A stretch of 64,000 nucleotides of DNA from Chamaea fasciata (Eukaryota > Chordata > Aves > Passeriformes > Sylviidae): NCBI GenBank assembly GCA_029207755.1, contig JARCOQ010000006.1, positions 8,028,013-8,092,012 on the forward strand, in the 5' to 3' direction. Positions within the stretch are counted from its first letter, which is position 1. The number at the start of each line of letters is the position of its first letter. The notes under the pieces were generated by a model that saw nothing but the letters and a program-made list of their open reading frames with translations, was not told the origin of the DNA and did no database searches. This document shows positions 10,291 through 23,650 of this stretch, piece after piece. A program made the translations under genes and the position numbers.

Positions 10291-13200
10291 TCTGGGCTCC
10301 TAGAAAGTGATTTCCCAACCAGATCTAATTAGGAGAATACTTTTTACTGTGATGGTGGTCAGACACTGTCTGGAGCCTGACAAGGTGGGGGAGTGGCATG
10401 GAGATGCTCACTGGGTGGCAGTGCTGGGTCTGAGGAGGCTCATCTAGGCTGGCCCTCTTGGACCAGGACACCTACACTGTTCCACGTTTTTCTGATTTCT
10501 TTTAGGTTGTGTTACCTATGTTGTTCTGTGATTACAGCTCTTTGGCCCTCCAAGCTGCCTGTGTGATATTACTCATCAGAGACCCTGAAAACCTTGGAAA
10601 CCTTGTCTCTACAAAACCCACCACCATGTCTGTCAGAAAGGTTTGACAAAGACCTCTTTAAGTGCAAATTAGGATTAAAATCTCCCAAGAACCTCAGCTT
10701 TTGTCAGAAAAGGGTTTTTTTGATGGACGGAGTGGGAAGTGAGGCCACAGAGCTAAAATCATTCGGGTAATTTCAATTTATGTACTTAAAAAAAAAAAAC
10801 TTGATGATAAAACTTTGACTCTCAGCAAGAAGTAGTGCATGTTAAACAGCCTTTTTGGTGTTAATTTACTCTCTAAAACCTTGTACACTTACAGGGAGGG
10901 AAATATCCATGTTATCCAGGGCAGCTGCGTACCGGCCTTGCAGAGCTCCTTCCTCTCCTTTACATTTAGCAACTAATTCCATGTTTCGGCCATCAATTTC
11001 AGGTAACGGTGGGTAAACCAGAACTGAGCTATGCCATGTCCGTTTGGGATTCCTAGGAAGGATCAAGGCTGCTCGCAGCCTGAAGATGGCAATGGAGAGC
11101 CGCCGAACCCAGACCTGGAAAGGGCTGACAGCCCTTCAGCTGTGGCTTCAGTGATCTGACTGGGTCTTCTAAATTGATGCCAAAATTATCCCAGAGTAGG
11201 TGGTGTAGAGAAACCTCTCCTTGACTCCTAAAAGGTATTCCTTTTAAAGGACATCTTGCAGTATTGAGGGATAAGCAAGACATTTTTAACAGATGCAGCT
11301 AAAATGTTGAAAATAATGAGAACAAATAACTCATTTGACAGTAATGTCAACTATCCCCAGACCTCTTGGTGACAGGACCTGTGTAGACACAGCAGCACAC
11401 TGGTCCCTGCCCCAAGGAGTTCATCCTCAGAGCTCTGTGGGATTTAGCAAAATGATGTCTGGCAGGGCCAAGCTCCAAGCAGATAATGCAGGGAAGTAGA
11501 ATGGGCCAGTGTGTCTGCCAAGCTGCTCTGGTGTGGGGTATTGCTGACCGCAGCTCATGCAGTATTTGGGATTTCCACTGCACCTAAGTGTAGTAGACTA
11601 GTGGCAATTTTAGAGGACAGAAACAATGAAACTACCTTTAACTTAAAAATTAGGGAAAAAATACTTGCTTACATCAGAGAGGAGACAGATTTTGATTTCT
11701 TTGAGGAAAACAACACCATAAAGAATTGAGATGTTCTTAAGGGAAATGTGTGCTTTTACACCACTTAAAATAAACCCCGTGGTCTTACTGATAATTTTCT
11801 CTTATGAAAAGAGCAACATTTTCCTGTCTCCCCATGCTGGAGTTGGGCTCCTCAAACTGATTTCCACAGTGCTCTGCTGTGTTTTGCTGCACTGATGGGG
11901 CCTGTGTCTGGGTGAGTTCTCAGAGCACATTTAGAAGGTAATATCATTGGAAGAAGCATATTGCTAAATTCTAATCACAATCATGGTGGAAAAAATGCCT
12001 GGATAAGAATCTTGGGTTTGTGCTGCACCCTGTCAGGAGCACTAATGAGGATACTCAATCAGGCAGATGGATGCTGGGTTTGCTAAAGGGGTCCTTAAGT
12101 TTGTGCCAGGGAGAAGGAAGGAAGCTGCTGATGTTGGAGATAAATGTCCTTCCTGGTTTTTCTGGCAGCATCCTTGCTCAGGCACTTCCCAGACTTGGAG
12201 TCCAAGCTTAGAAATGCAGCTTTTGGAACCTGCACTCATAGGTCCAGCCTGTTGCATCCCCAGATCCTGCCATTTCTCTTCCCAAAATTTTCTTTCAAAC
12301 CTTTGTTTCTCCAGCCCTCATTTCCCCTTCCAAATACAGGTCTGTGTGTCATGGCGCATGACACATGGCAGTGATTGCTGTTAGTGCTTTTTCCCCCATC
12401 CCAGCTCCCTGGGGATGGAAATTATGATGGTCCCAAGGCAGTTCAAACACACCAAAAGGCTCTCACACCTCCCCAGGAGTCACTGCTTCATGCAGGGGAC
12501 ATTCAGGTTGTATGCAAATATATCCAGATGGCAGAAGGGAACAGACACAGAAAGAGGTTTTCAATTTTCCTGGTGCCTCCAACAATGGAGGCTTTTCAGT
12601 GGAAGAATCCTGTTCATGTGAGTGACACAAGGTTAGCACTGAAGAGCACTGGGGTCAAGAAGAGGTGAGAAGCTCTAGATAATACTGGCTTTACCTCAAC
12701 ACCATCCATTTTCAGTCCTTTTTCTGCAGCACCAAGATGACACCAGCTATGAGCTCAACAGGGTTCAAAAGGGAATGCAACCAGGTTTCACAGTAGTATC
12801 AATGTCCAGGAGAAAACCCCTGAAATGACACAGAGAAACAAGCTGGGTACGCGTCAGGAAGTGGCTGGTAGGGATTAGGAGATGTTTTCCAGGATCGTGT
12901 TGCCTTGTTACTGCTATGGTTGAGCCATAGGCATATTTCTTCATATTATTTGGTGCTTCCCTGTGTCCAAAAGAGAGGAACATCTGTGGCTGGAGGCTGC
13001 TCTGATTTGATGAGAACTCACTGGGGCCATGAGAAGGACAATCAGAAACATGTTCCCTCTCAGGACATTCAGTGGGTCCCATCACAAGAAGCACAACCCA
13101 GCAAATGTAAAATTTGCACCCCACAACATACGACTTCAGAAAAATTAGGTTTTTAGTAAGGCTGAAGTGATGCTTTTTGCCTGAGTGCCTTAGTGCCATC

Positions 13201-14989
13201 TCCTGGGTAGAAGGGGAAATTCTCATTTTGGAAGTGGAACACTCGGTGTGGACACCCTTGGCTGTTCAGTCATTAGAATCCTGATTGGCATCAGGATCCC
13301 ACACTCTGCCTGGTCCTGCTAAGATGCTAAAGAACTGTCTTCCTTGGGATTCATCATGGAGGTGTTTGTTCAGGGAAGAGGGTGCTCTGGGTTCACCCCT
13401 CATCTTCACCACGTATGTTGAAGTAACCTTTTTCATCTTTAATTTTGTCTTTTCTATTTCCCAGCATGGAAGCAGTGACTGAACTCTAAATTTACTTCAT
13501 TCGTCCTTTATGGAAAAATTAATTCAAAATTATCATGGGTTAATCCATTTATGACTTTCTTTACTTTGAGTCTTTCTAGAACTCTCCATAAATTATCACA
13601 CTGTACATCAGAGGTGCAAAACATCCTTATTGAATGGTTCGATGAATTTCACAGTCCTGAAAGACAGGCTAAAATATGTCTGTGGTCATTCTGGCCACCA
13701 CTACAGAGCATTGACTTCACCAAGGAATGACTGAACCCTCAAATGTGTTTGATGCTGCCTGCACCTTGCATGGGAACAGGCAGAAATCCTACAACAGCAT
13801 TCTTGGAAGAGCATTCTTGGGAAGAACTGGTGATTAGTGTCGTAACAGGCACAAGTTTTCAGAGGTGTTTTTACAAATGTAATTAGAGGATTAATTTAGC
13901 CCAGCAGAACAAAACATTGATGGTTGGGGTTTCAGTGGTGTGATGAGACATTTATAAAAGAGAAGCACCTGCAGTAAATGCTTGGGCACCGTCACTGCTC
14001 TGCAAACAGCACTGCCCACGAATGCCACCACATCTTTGAAGGTTGCAAGGACACTCAAGGGCTGATCCTCAGCCCCATCACTGAACAATCAGCTTTTCCT
14101 CCTATTTTGGACAAAACTCTTCCCATGGCTGCCACCCAACTCACAACTGTGCAATAAATCATTCAGCATATGCTTAATGTGAACAGAGCAGGAGTTGATG
14201 ATGCAAATCCAACATCTGCTGCAGCCAGGTCAGCCCTGCCCTTGGCTCAGCCACCAACCTGAGCAGAAATTATAAGCAAAGAACTTGCCAATTAACACAT
14301 TTTGCCAAACTGATTTTTGTCAAGGGATGGTGGTCAAACAACTCTTTTTGAGTGGTGTAGTTTTAATGGCACTTTCTTGGGCAAATGATGGGGTTCAAAA
14401 GAGATGGAGAGAAACAGAGAGAAGTGTGAAAGGTTTACTGTGATGGCTTGGAAGTCCAGAACAAAAGCAATTGCCAAACATTCCTCCCAATTTCCCTAAA
14501 ATCAGGTATTTTGCTTTCCAACCAGACTCAACTGGCCTCATGCCTGTTTCCATGCTGTTTCCATGCTGTTTCTGTGGCAGCTCAGGTGCTGTTAGTGTTC
14601 GGGAACAGTCTGCTGGGATGTGGGATGTGACCTTCACAGAAGTTCATGAACACTAAAAAGTTCTTCACTGCCTTCGTTTGAGCTCGCTTGGATGAAGAGG
14701 TTTTGTGGTTTGGTTAAAAGCTACGTGAATCACGCAATAGAAAATGAAAGGGGATGCATTGGTGAGATGTGATGACTCCAGTTATGGTGCACAGATCCGT
14801 CTGATGCTGCTGCAAGATAAAAGTGAGTTTACAGCTATAAATGACTGCAGCTGTAAATGACTATGTGATGATGACAAGTCCTCTGCATGCACCTGCCTGG
14901 CCCGTGCTCAGCTCAGAGTAGGGTTCCAAGTGCTTTGCCTCAGATCTCCTTCTGGAAGGAAACACACAGCCTGCTGTCAGGACCCAAGG

Positions 14990-15246
14990 AATGGCCTGAA
15001 GTTGTGTCAGGGGAGGTTTAGATTGGATATTAGGAAAAGGTTCTTCCCCCAGAGGGTGGCTGGGCACTGAACAGGCTCCCCAGGGCAGTGGTCACAGCTC
15101 CAGCCTGGCAGAGCTCAGGGAGTGTTTGGACAATGCTCTGGGGCACAGGGTGTGACTCTGGGGGATGGTGCTGTGCAGGGCCAGGAGCTGGGCTGGATGA
15201 TCCTGGTGGGCCCCTTCCAACTCAGCTTGTTCTGTGATTCTGTGGT
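14990..15246 (+). repeat. CR1 LINE 3' fragment
   Basis: A longer CR1 3' region. It includes gaggtttagattggatatta, ggttcttcccccagagggtg, a segment on bulk mismatch typical of CR1 (ctggatgatcctggtgggcc), and the terminal gttctgtgattctgtg. The orientation is plus. Confidence 0.92.
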
Positions 15247-18200
15247 CAGCTTGAAAGCTGCTTGATAGATTTGCTTCCATCAAATATAAACCATGCTGGT
15301 AAAACTGTTCAAATTTCCCACTGGTACTACTTTATTTTTATTTTTAAATTACAAGCAACATATTCTGTAATGCGTTTTGGTTTTTCCCATATTTTTCAGT
15401 TCTCCTTCCATGAGTTCAAAACAAAACGTTTCGACCCAGGGTCATGCTGACCCACACTTTTAATTTCCTCTTCATCTCCTTGGTCACTGGACCTTGAAAA
15501 AAATTATATTTTGGGTGGCCTGAACCTTGCAGGTCATTCTTGGTGCAGTGGACACATCTCAGGTATTCTGGGATCATGTGGCCCTTGTAGACCTGAGCTT
15601 TGCTGCTTTCCCTGTGAACAGTGGTGATATACAGACAGACCTGTCTCCCTTAGGAGGAGCCACTCTTACATCAAACTAAACCTAAATATAAAATATCTCC
15701 CTTTTAAAAAACCAATTGTTAAATAGAAACATGCTCTAATATTTGCAAATTCAGTTCTCACCCTTCCATGGCCAACTGGAAACATCCAGCTGTATGTGTT
15801 ACTCAGCAGGAAAATGATATGCCAGAGAATTATGAAAAAAATAAGTGGATTTTATTTCTCTATGGGATGGATATCAAGGGAAAACATTCTCATGGGTGAT
15901 GTTTGATGGCTCGTGGGTGAGTTGCTGATAATGAATCAATTAATTAAGCAGGTCAGCAGGGCAAACAGTCCCATCAGGAAGCTCCTGCTCTAATCAACAT
16001 GTGAGGGTCTTCCAGCCTGGGAGCTGCTCCTGCTTTCCATCACGGCTCACACTGTGAGATTTCACTATATTTATCCAAGGGATGTGTGAATGAAAGACAT
16101 AAATAATGACAAAAAGAGAAAACAAGCACTTCAGTGTTTTATTTCAATCAAACTGCCTCAAAAGCAGATACAGGTTATGATTGATGTGACAGCTTTACAA
16201 TCACCTACACCTTCTTCAATTCAGCTGTGGCAAAAAAATACCTTACCTGGAGAGCCAGATCAGCTGAATTGCACTGCAGGTGACAGAGCTCCCAAAATCC
16301 CATTTCATTTCTCACTCTGGTGGTGGGTTCACACACCCTGAAAACTGCATCCAAAGGCTACTGGGTTCCTTGGAAAATTTTCCACTTATTTCAAGAGGCT
16401 CAGACTTTGTAAAAAAAAAAATAAGGAAAAAAAATTCGAAGTAAATTTAATAAAAATCAGAGAGGAGACCCCTGATGTGACTCTTTGCAGTCCCACAGCT
16501 GAAAGTTCTCACTTTCCCCATTGCCTCCCCTGCAGTATTTCTGGCAGTGGTCACAGGTTCCTGCAATAAAATCAATGAACCCAATCTTGCTGCTACAAAT
16601 ACCAGCCTGCAGGTTTTAACTCTGTCTTACCCTGGCCTTGCAAGATGCCGGTGCTGAGTTAGGCTTGTTCAGGATGCTGCTGCCCAGACTGGTGCTGAGT
16701 GCCAGGTGTGACAGGGCAGTAAAGATGGCACAATAACAGAACCCTCAAAAATTGGGGCACTGGCTCAAAACAGAGCCCCAGACCTTTGCACACCCCACTG
16801 AGGCTTTTGGAGGGGTGGGGAAAATTGCTTCAAGACTAGCAAAGAAATCAAGAAGCGGTGCAAAGCAGAAGGAGAAGAGTTGAACAGCAGCTGATGTGCT
16901 TGGGGAATTAAGTGCCCTCTGAGCCTGTGCCTGTTCACTGCTGCCTTGAAACCCAGCTAGTGCACATATAAGAAGTGGTAGGTGTTGCTTTGTACCGGTT
17001 TCCTGTTTGCCTAATACAAAATAAATGGGCTTTTTAAATCCAAATGGAGCTGTGCAAGCCAGATGGAGAAATGCCAGCTCTGATGCCTTGGTTTTTCATA
17101 CAATTCTTTCTGATCCCAATATCGTGTTTGCAGGAAAAACATCCAAGCAGCATTTCTGCAATCCTTGGAAGTTATCTAACTCCAGTCCTCTCTGGAGGTC
17201 GCCCTGGTGAGGCAGGAAGACCTTTGGTGCTGTGGCTCTGTGGGATGGAGAACAACTTGGAAATGCCCAGGCAGAAGGGAAGGACTGCAGGGTGTGGGAA
17301 CCAACCCATCCTGGTTGGGAGTGAGGTGTGGGGTGTCAGGTGAGTGCAAGGTTGGGGTGTTTTGTGGTTTCAGGAGCAAGTTGCTCTAGGTTAAAAGAAG
17401 TGTGGGAGTAGTCTTTGAACTGGAGTCAGGCCTTTTCCTTTCACTGGCACATTTCTAGCTTTTGAAGAAGATTGGAAAACAGAGAAACTGGAGACAAGAC
17501 AATACTTGGGCTTTTAGAAAATTGTAGCCCATTTTTAATTTTTGACCTAGCTTGATTATCCACTTTTTCAGGGCAGAGTCAGCTGTCCCTTTAATCAACA
17601 TAACCCTAACCATGCTAGGAGGGAGTGTTTGGTGAAACCCACCTGAATTTTTGTAGAGTTTTTTGACCAAAATAGTTTTTAATCCTGAATGAAAACTGCA
17701 CTCAAGGGGGCCCTCTCTTCCCCAGAAATTTCACCCCTTGGAAGGAAAAGTTCCTGAGTGTGTGAGCCCCAAACTCCCAGGCTGCAGCTGGTAGGGAAAG
17801 ACAGACTGGATGGATTTGGGATGCTCCAAATTTTGATTTGGGATGGGACTTGCATGACAGGACAGAAATCTGCGAGGCTGGAGAGGAAACTCTCAGCTGA
17901 GTCACATCAGCACTGCAATGCAGGTGCTTTCCTGTCACTCTCTTCCTCGCTGTTTTGCCTGCTCTTTGGGGATGACCAATGTCTGAGTCACCCCTCATAA
18001 AGCTGCTCCTGGATTCACATTTTCCATGGTTGCTGCACATCCTTGTAATAGATGTTTTCCTCTTCAAACAGTGTTTGTTGGGGTGCTTTTCCCTCAGAGA
18101 AGGCAGCAGCTCACTCCTTCATCCCTTGATCACTCAAAACTTTGACCAATATGAATAATAAATAGTCTTGTCTGAGGGGTAGCACTGAAAGTTGTTTTCT

Positions 18201-20013
18201 GGGGGATTGTTTCATTTTTTGGGTTGGGGTTTTTTTGTTTGTTTGGGGGTTTTTAAATTTTTTTAAAATTTTTATTATTATCTTTATTATTGTCTTATTT
18301 CCATATTTAACCAGACCATGAAGAATGGGTTTGAAAGGAATCCTGAAAGCACTTCTGTGATACTAAATCAGAGGGTCAGGGAAATCAGCTAAAGCACTGG
18401 AGCAGGGTAGTCCATGTAACTGAATTCTTGCTTAGTCCATGACTCACCAAGACAAAGCTGCTGTAGAGGATTAGTGACAATTCATGAGGATGAAATCCAG
18501 ATCTGGCTGCCCAGCCTTGTGGCTGGGGTTTGGGTTTGACCATTTTTTATTTAGCACTGTGTGGATGTACCTGTGTGTTTGTGTACACGTGTGTGTCTCA
18601 ACCTCATTGCAGGCACAACTCTGTGTTTGCAGGAAAAAGAGCTCGTGCACCCCACATGCCAGAAATCCAGCATCCCAAGGGACAGCTCCTCCTAATCAAT
18701 CCCTTGTGCATCATACCAGACCTCCTGCACCCTGCCACTATCAGCCATTCTTCTATCACAAGTCATTCATTAATTCAAGTTTTTTATCTCCTTGCTGAAC
18801 ACCCAAGCAAGCTCCTGGAAGCGCTCTGCTTTGGGAGTTCAGGTTTTAACAGCTGCAACCTTTTGGCTGCACACCTTAATCTGTACAGTACCTCTTACTG
18901 TGAGCCAACCTTTGCTCATCTTATGATACTCTCTAGATATTTATTCAGAAATATTTAACAACAATAAACGTCCATCTCTTCCAGCCTGCGTCAGGCACTG
19001 TCATTGTGAAGTTTTTCTGGCAGCAGAGATTGCAGAGAGCTGAGAAAGGATGGTCATATGTATGACACAGCATGGGATGGAGCATATTTAACTGCTGGAT
19101 TCCCAAGTGGGGAGTGGTGAGATCCATTAATGCCAGAAGCATCCCAGCAGTGCCTGCATGCCCTTCACCTCCAGGTCAGCAGGAATTGTTTTGCCAGCCT
19201 TGGCCACACAGCACAGCACGCTGTGACAACCAGCAGCACTTTTGTGGTGCAAAAAGCTCAGAGATTTAACCAGCTGAACACAAATCTCCACTGGCAACAC
19301 GTGAAATCTGCATTTTCCCTCCCATTCTGTGTCCAGGGATACTGCATCCAGACGCTGCAGAAGCCTCTTAGGGGTCACTGGGCACTCTGCAGTTATAAAG
19401 CACTTTCTTCAGTCAGTCCATTTATTGTGCCAAGGGCAAGATGAAGCTCCAGCTTTCCATATTGAGCATAAAATATTAAACTCAGCAGGTTTTGGGTTGT
19501 TTTGTGAGGCTGCCATATGTTGGTAGTTTCATCTAATGCTGAGCTGGGAACTCCAGTGCAGCTCAGACAACTTTATTCTCAGGCTTTTTCTGGCCTTCAT
19601 TTTTTACTGCAGAAGCACTTGCTCCCAGGTGTGGACCACTGATGGCCACCAACACAAGTGTGTTTCACTGCTGGAAGGGTTTTGCCTTGGGATTGTGTTG
19701 TACAATGGATAGAATTTGGCACAGCAGCAGCAGGTCTCCAGCTGGAGCCTCACGGGACAGTGTAAGGAACAGTAGGGTCAGGGGTTTCACTGGGGACTTT
19801 GACTCTTGTCAGGAGTTTCAAGAACACCTTCAGGACAAGTGAGAGCAGTGTAGGAAGGTTTAAATGCTTGATGCATCCCTACTCAGACACATGGCTTGCT
19901 TCTTCTGGGTATTTCCAGGATGCTGTGGGTGCTTCAGCCATTGCCTTTATGGCTGGGTAAAAAACCAAAAAACCCCAACCAAACAAAAAACCCTCAAAAC
20001 AAACAAAAAAACC

Positions 20014-20014
20014 C

Positions 20015-20060
<46 letters not shown>

Positions 20061-20148
20061 ATCTATCTATCATCTATCTATCTATCTAATATGTATGCAA
20101 AAATATATATTAAATACATACATACATACATACATATATATATATATG
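20014..20148. repeat. (CTAT)n then (ATAC)n/(AT)n microsatellite
   Basis: A tetranucleotide CTAT tract with two interruptions runs from 20014 to 20088. A short AT-rich spacer leads to a (CATA)n tract and (AT)n at 20114-20148. Such compound tracts are usually highly polymorphic. Confidence 0.95.
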
Positions 20149-21430
20149 GATGTGCCTATTACACAGGCAGACCCTAAGTGCCACAGAGGAGTGCGGTCAG
20201 AGAGCTGTAGGTTAGTCCTGCTGCACAGTTTCCTGTTGTTTTTATGAACAGCTCCCTGAGTGCCTACAGGAGCTCTGCAAGCTCCAGCAGTTTTCTCCCC
20301 TGTGTTTGTTCATCCTTGGCTGACCACGCTTGGCAGGCAATGTCAGATGCATTTGCTAAAGGATTCCTGCAGGCAAAAAAAAAACCCCAAACAAACCAAA
20401 ACTTTTAATCTTTTCTAATAACTGAAAATGTGTTTTTTGAATGTGGGTCTGTTTCCAAAGTGTCCCTGTGACTTATGTCCTTTATGCCGTATAGGGATTT
20501 AAGTGCACAAATCCAAATTATGGTTTGGAAATCCATGTGTTCCCTGTGGTTTTGGTAGGAAGGGTTTTACGGGAGCTGATCATCTGACAAAGAAAAAGGA
20601 TTCTGATTGTTCTCCAGGGATGACCTAATTCCATCTATAATTCACATTTGATACTGATGACTTTCCAAACAGGACCTGGCCTTAACCAGAGACTGGGAAC
20701 CAGGCTTGGATAGGGGATGCTCTCCAAACCCTTCTGATCCTCTTCACACTGAGTTCCCCCCACAATCCAGGGCTGGCAGAGACTGCTGGGGCCAGGAGCT
20801 TGCAAAGCACTGGAAAATTGCTGCATGTGGCAGCAAGGTGCTCTTTGGGAAAGATGGCCAGAAATACTCAGAGCATCCATTTTCCAACAGCATTATTGTG
20901 TTTTAGGCACTCATCTTCATGGATTTGGTGCCTTCAGCCCCACCATAAGGCAAAGGGAGAATTGGGCATGTTGGAAACATGATCCAGACAGTGGGAAGAG
21001 GAAAGAGCTGAACATCTCCACAGGGTGATGCTGAGTTCAGCCCTTCCCTGGGAAATCAGGCAGCTCCCCCCATTTTCATAGGCATGAGGAAATTTCTTGT
21101 TCTATTCATGACCTTCCCTTGTGGCTCAGCCAGGGCTGACTCCTGATGCTGGGATCTGGTGATGAGGGTCTGGGAGGAGATGACACTTGGATAGTTGTGG
21201 AAGTGCATCTGAAAAGTTAACTCTGTTCAACAAAACAAGTTTCTAGCTGCTATCAGATTAAAAAAAAAAAAAATTGAAACATTTGTTTCTCAATTTAGAA
21301 ATAAAAATTTCTTTGGGTTTTCTATTTCTCAGTGTTCTTGCCAACTTGAGAAAGGTACCAATGAGCCCCCATTTAAAGGGACAAAGGATGGTGAACAACT
21401 TGAAACTAAATATTTAAAAAGCAAACAGGC

Positions 21431-21450
21431 TTTTTTTTTTTTTTTTTTTT
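21431..21450. repeat. T20 homopolymer
   Basis: A run of 20 T with another run of 14 T at about 21565. No flanking duplication was noted. Confidence 0.9.
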
Positions 21451-22477
21451 GCCTAAACACAGAGCTGGAAGAGTAAATTTAAAACCTGAGCACTGAGTTG
21501 AAACAGGTTCTGTTTCATGTGTCAGAGTATGAAATGAAAAATATAGGTTGCCTCTCTCCACAGTTTTTTTTTTTTTTTATTCCACATTTATCCCTGAAAG
21601 GGATGAGGGTGAATCATGGGAGAAGGATGCCAAGGCTGACACTGTCACTGGTAATCTGCAAATTATACATGGAGCATTGCTGCTTGTTTAATCGTAGGCT
21701 CAAAGCCAATCAGTACATTTTCTGTTTTGATGGAAGTTCACAGGCTCTCCTGAGCCCCTTGGGGGTGGTGTTTTGGGTGGGCATTGGCTCTGCTGCCCAT
21801 TCCCCACTCCACAGGTCACATATTTGACTCTGCAGTGAAATATTTTCATTACTTTATGTTAAACCATCAGCCAGTGAAGAAGTGTTGCCAGGTGCCTCCA
21901 TCTGAGGAGTCTAGAAAATGTTCAAATACAGACATTTTTCTCCTTCGAGAAGATTTGAGCCCTGAATTTTCTCTTTATTTTTGTTCTTATAGTCCTTACA
22001 GAAAAAATTTCACCTGAGATTAATGTACCTTTATAACATATTCCCATCTTTACTTTGGAGATGGTTGTTTTTCACTGCACACAATTTGTTTTCCAACCAA
22101 ACGAAAAGCTTTTTTGTCTTTTAGTGGCATTTTTCATTTTCTATCAAAATACATCAGCAGCCCAACATGAAATCAAGTTTATGAAGACTGCAAATAAGTT
22201 TTCCTATCTCTAATAACAAGTATGAAAAACTGGATTTCAGACTCATCCCACTAATGGCAATATTTTCTGTATCCTGCTGTCCCAGTGGTATGGGATTTTG
22301 TGTGTTTTGGGTAAGCACAAAACAATAAGAAGACTGAAGATTCATTTTGTTTAAAACCAACATCATCAGTCACCTCTTCTAGACACCCCATAGCTAAGTC
22401 CACTTCCAAGACCTTGCACAGAGGAGGCTCTGTAAAAGTTTATTTTATCATATCTTTCTTTATTGGCTCTCTCCAGG

Positions 22478-22478
<1 letters not shown>

Positions 22479-22509
<31 letters not shown>

Positions 22510-22536
22510 CTTTTTTTTTTTTTTCCTTTTTTTTTC
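22479..22536. repeat. T-rich low-complexity tract
   Basis: About 58 bases, nearly all T, with isolated C interruptions. It is followed by a more complex unique segment to about 22.9 kb ending in an A-run. Confidence 0.93.
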
Positions 22537-23555
22537 TGGGCTCGCTGTAGTTTTTTAGACTATTTTGTTTAAAACATGGATTTATCATTCAAGTGGTGGT
22601 GGCTGCTGGCACAGATCAATTACTGCAGCAGCTCCTACATTAACAGAATTGCAGATATTGGCCTTGCAATCCACAGAAGCACGATGCCCACAGATGAAAC
22701 GCTGCTTGTTTTTAAAATGACAGCATTTCTGTCACAGGAAGCTGGGGAATATGGTCAATACATAAATCAGCACATTGAGTGGAATTGCAAGGTTCTGCTC
22801 CGTGAGCTTCAATTCTGTGAGTCATGCAATTCACAAGTGAAGGTTAAAAATGTTCTTAGGCTTCAACTTGTTGTAATGCAGGGGCTGCCAAACTCTTCTG
22901 ATTGCTGTGTGTCTTCAAAAAAAAAAAAAAAAGGAGAAAATTAATATGCAAGATTCTCCTTCTAATGCATTTTAATTAAAAACTTAATGGGTTTGAGCAG
23001 AGTCTTTCTGAACTCTGGTAAAGTAAATGAATATTTAAAGCTCCCTTGGGGCCATCGTGACATGCACAAGCCAGAAAAACAGGATTTCCTTTTACCAAAA
23101 AATAAAGGCTTTTAACAGAACACCATGTCGTACCAACAGGCAAAAGTCTGAACAGGGCAGTGGTGAGGAATCTGATCTTGCATGGGGGTCTTTTCTCTTG
23201 CCAGAAACTCTTTTGTTTTCTGTTCCCCAACAACTGTTTGTATATTTCATTTGGGGTTTCTGGGGGGTGGGTGGTGTTCTGTGTGATATTTTTTGTTCTA
23301 TTTAATGGAGTAGCATTTCCCAAGCAGTGGCCTCACTAGAAAGCACTAAAATTGCTCTAATTAGAGCAGCCTTTTGGCACACCCTGGGTGTTCATTAAAA
23401 AAGGGACAGGATGCACTACTCTCCATCAATGCTCTGTGCAACATGAACTATATATTATTTAAAAAAAATAAAAAACCAAATTATCAGAAAAAACCTATCT
23501 TCATGTGCATCTTAATATTCTGCAATAATGTACATAAAATCTGATTAATTTTTTC

Positions 23556-23650
23556 AGAACTGTGGCTGCTCCAACCCTGGAAGTGTCCAAGGACAGATTG
23601 GATGGGGCTTGGAGCAACCTGGGATAGTGGAAAGTGCCCCTGCCTTCATG
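23556..23650 (+). repeat. CR1 LINE fragment
   Basis: The order ctccaaccctggaagtgtcc, gattggatggggcttggagc, aacctgggatagtggaaagt matches the conserved 3' portion of avian CR1. It is truncated before the terminal octamers. Confidence 0.85.

Noticed and set aside
19864..20247. 127-codon frame rich in Tyr-Leu-Ser-Ile repeats
   Set aside because: Translation of the CTAT microsatellite.
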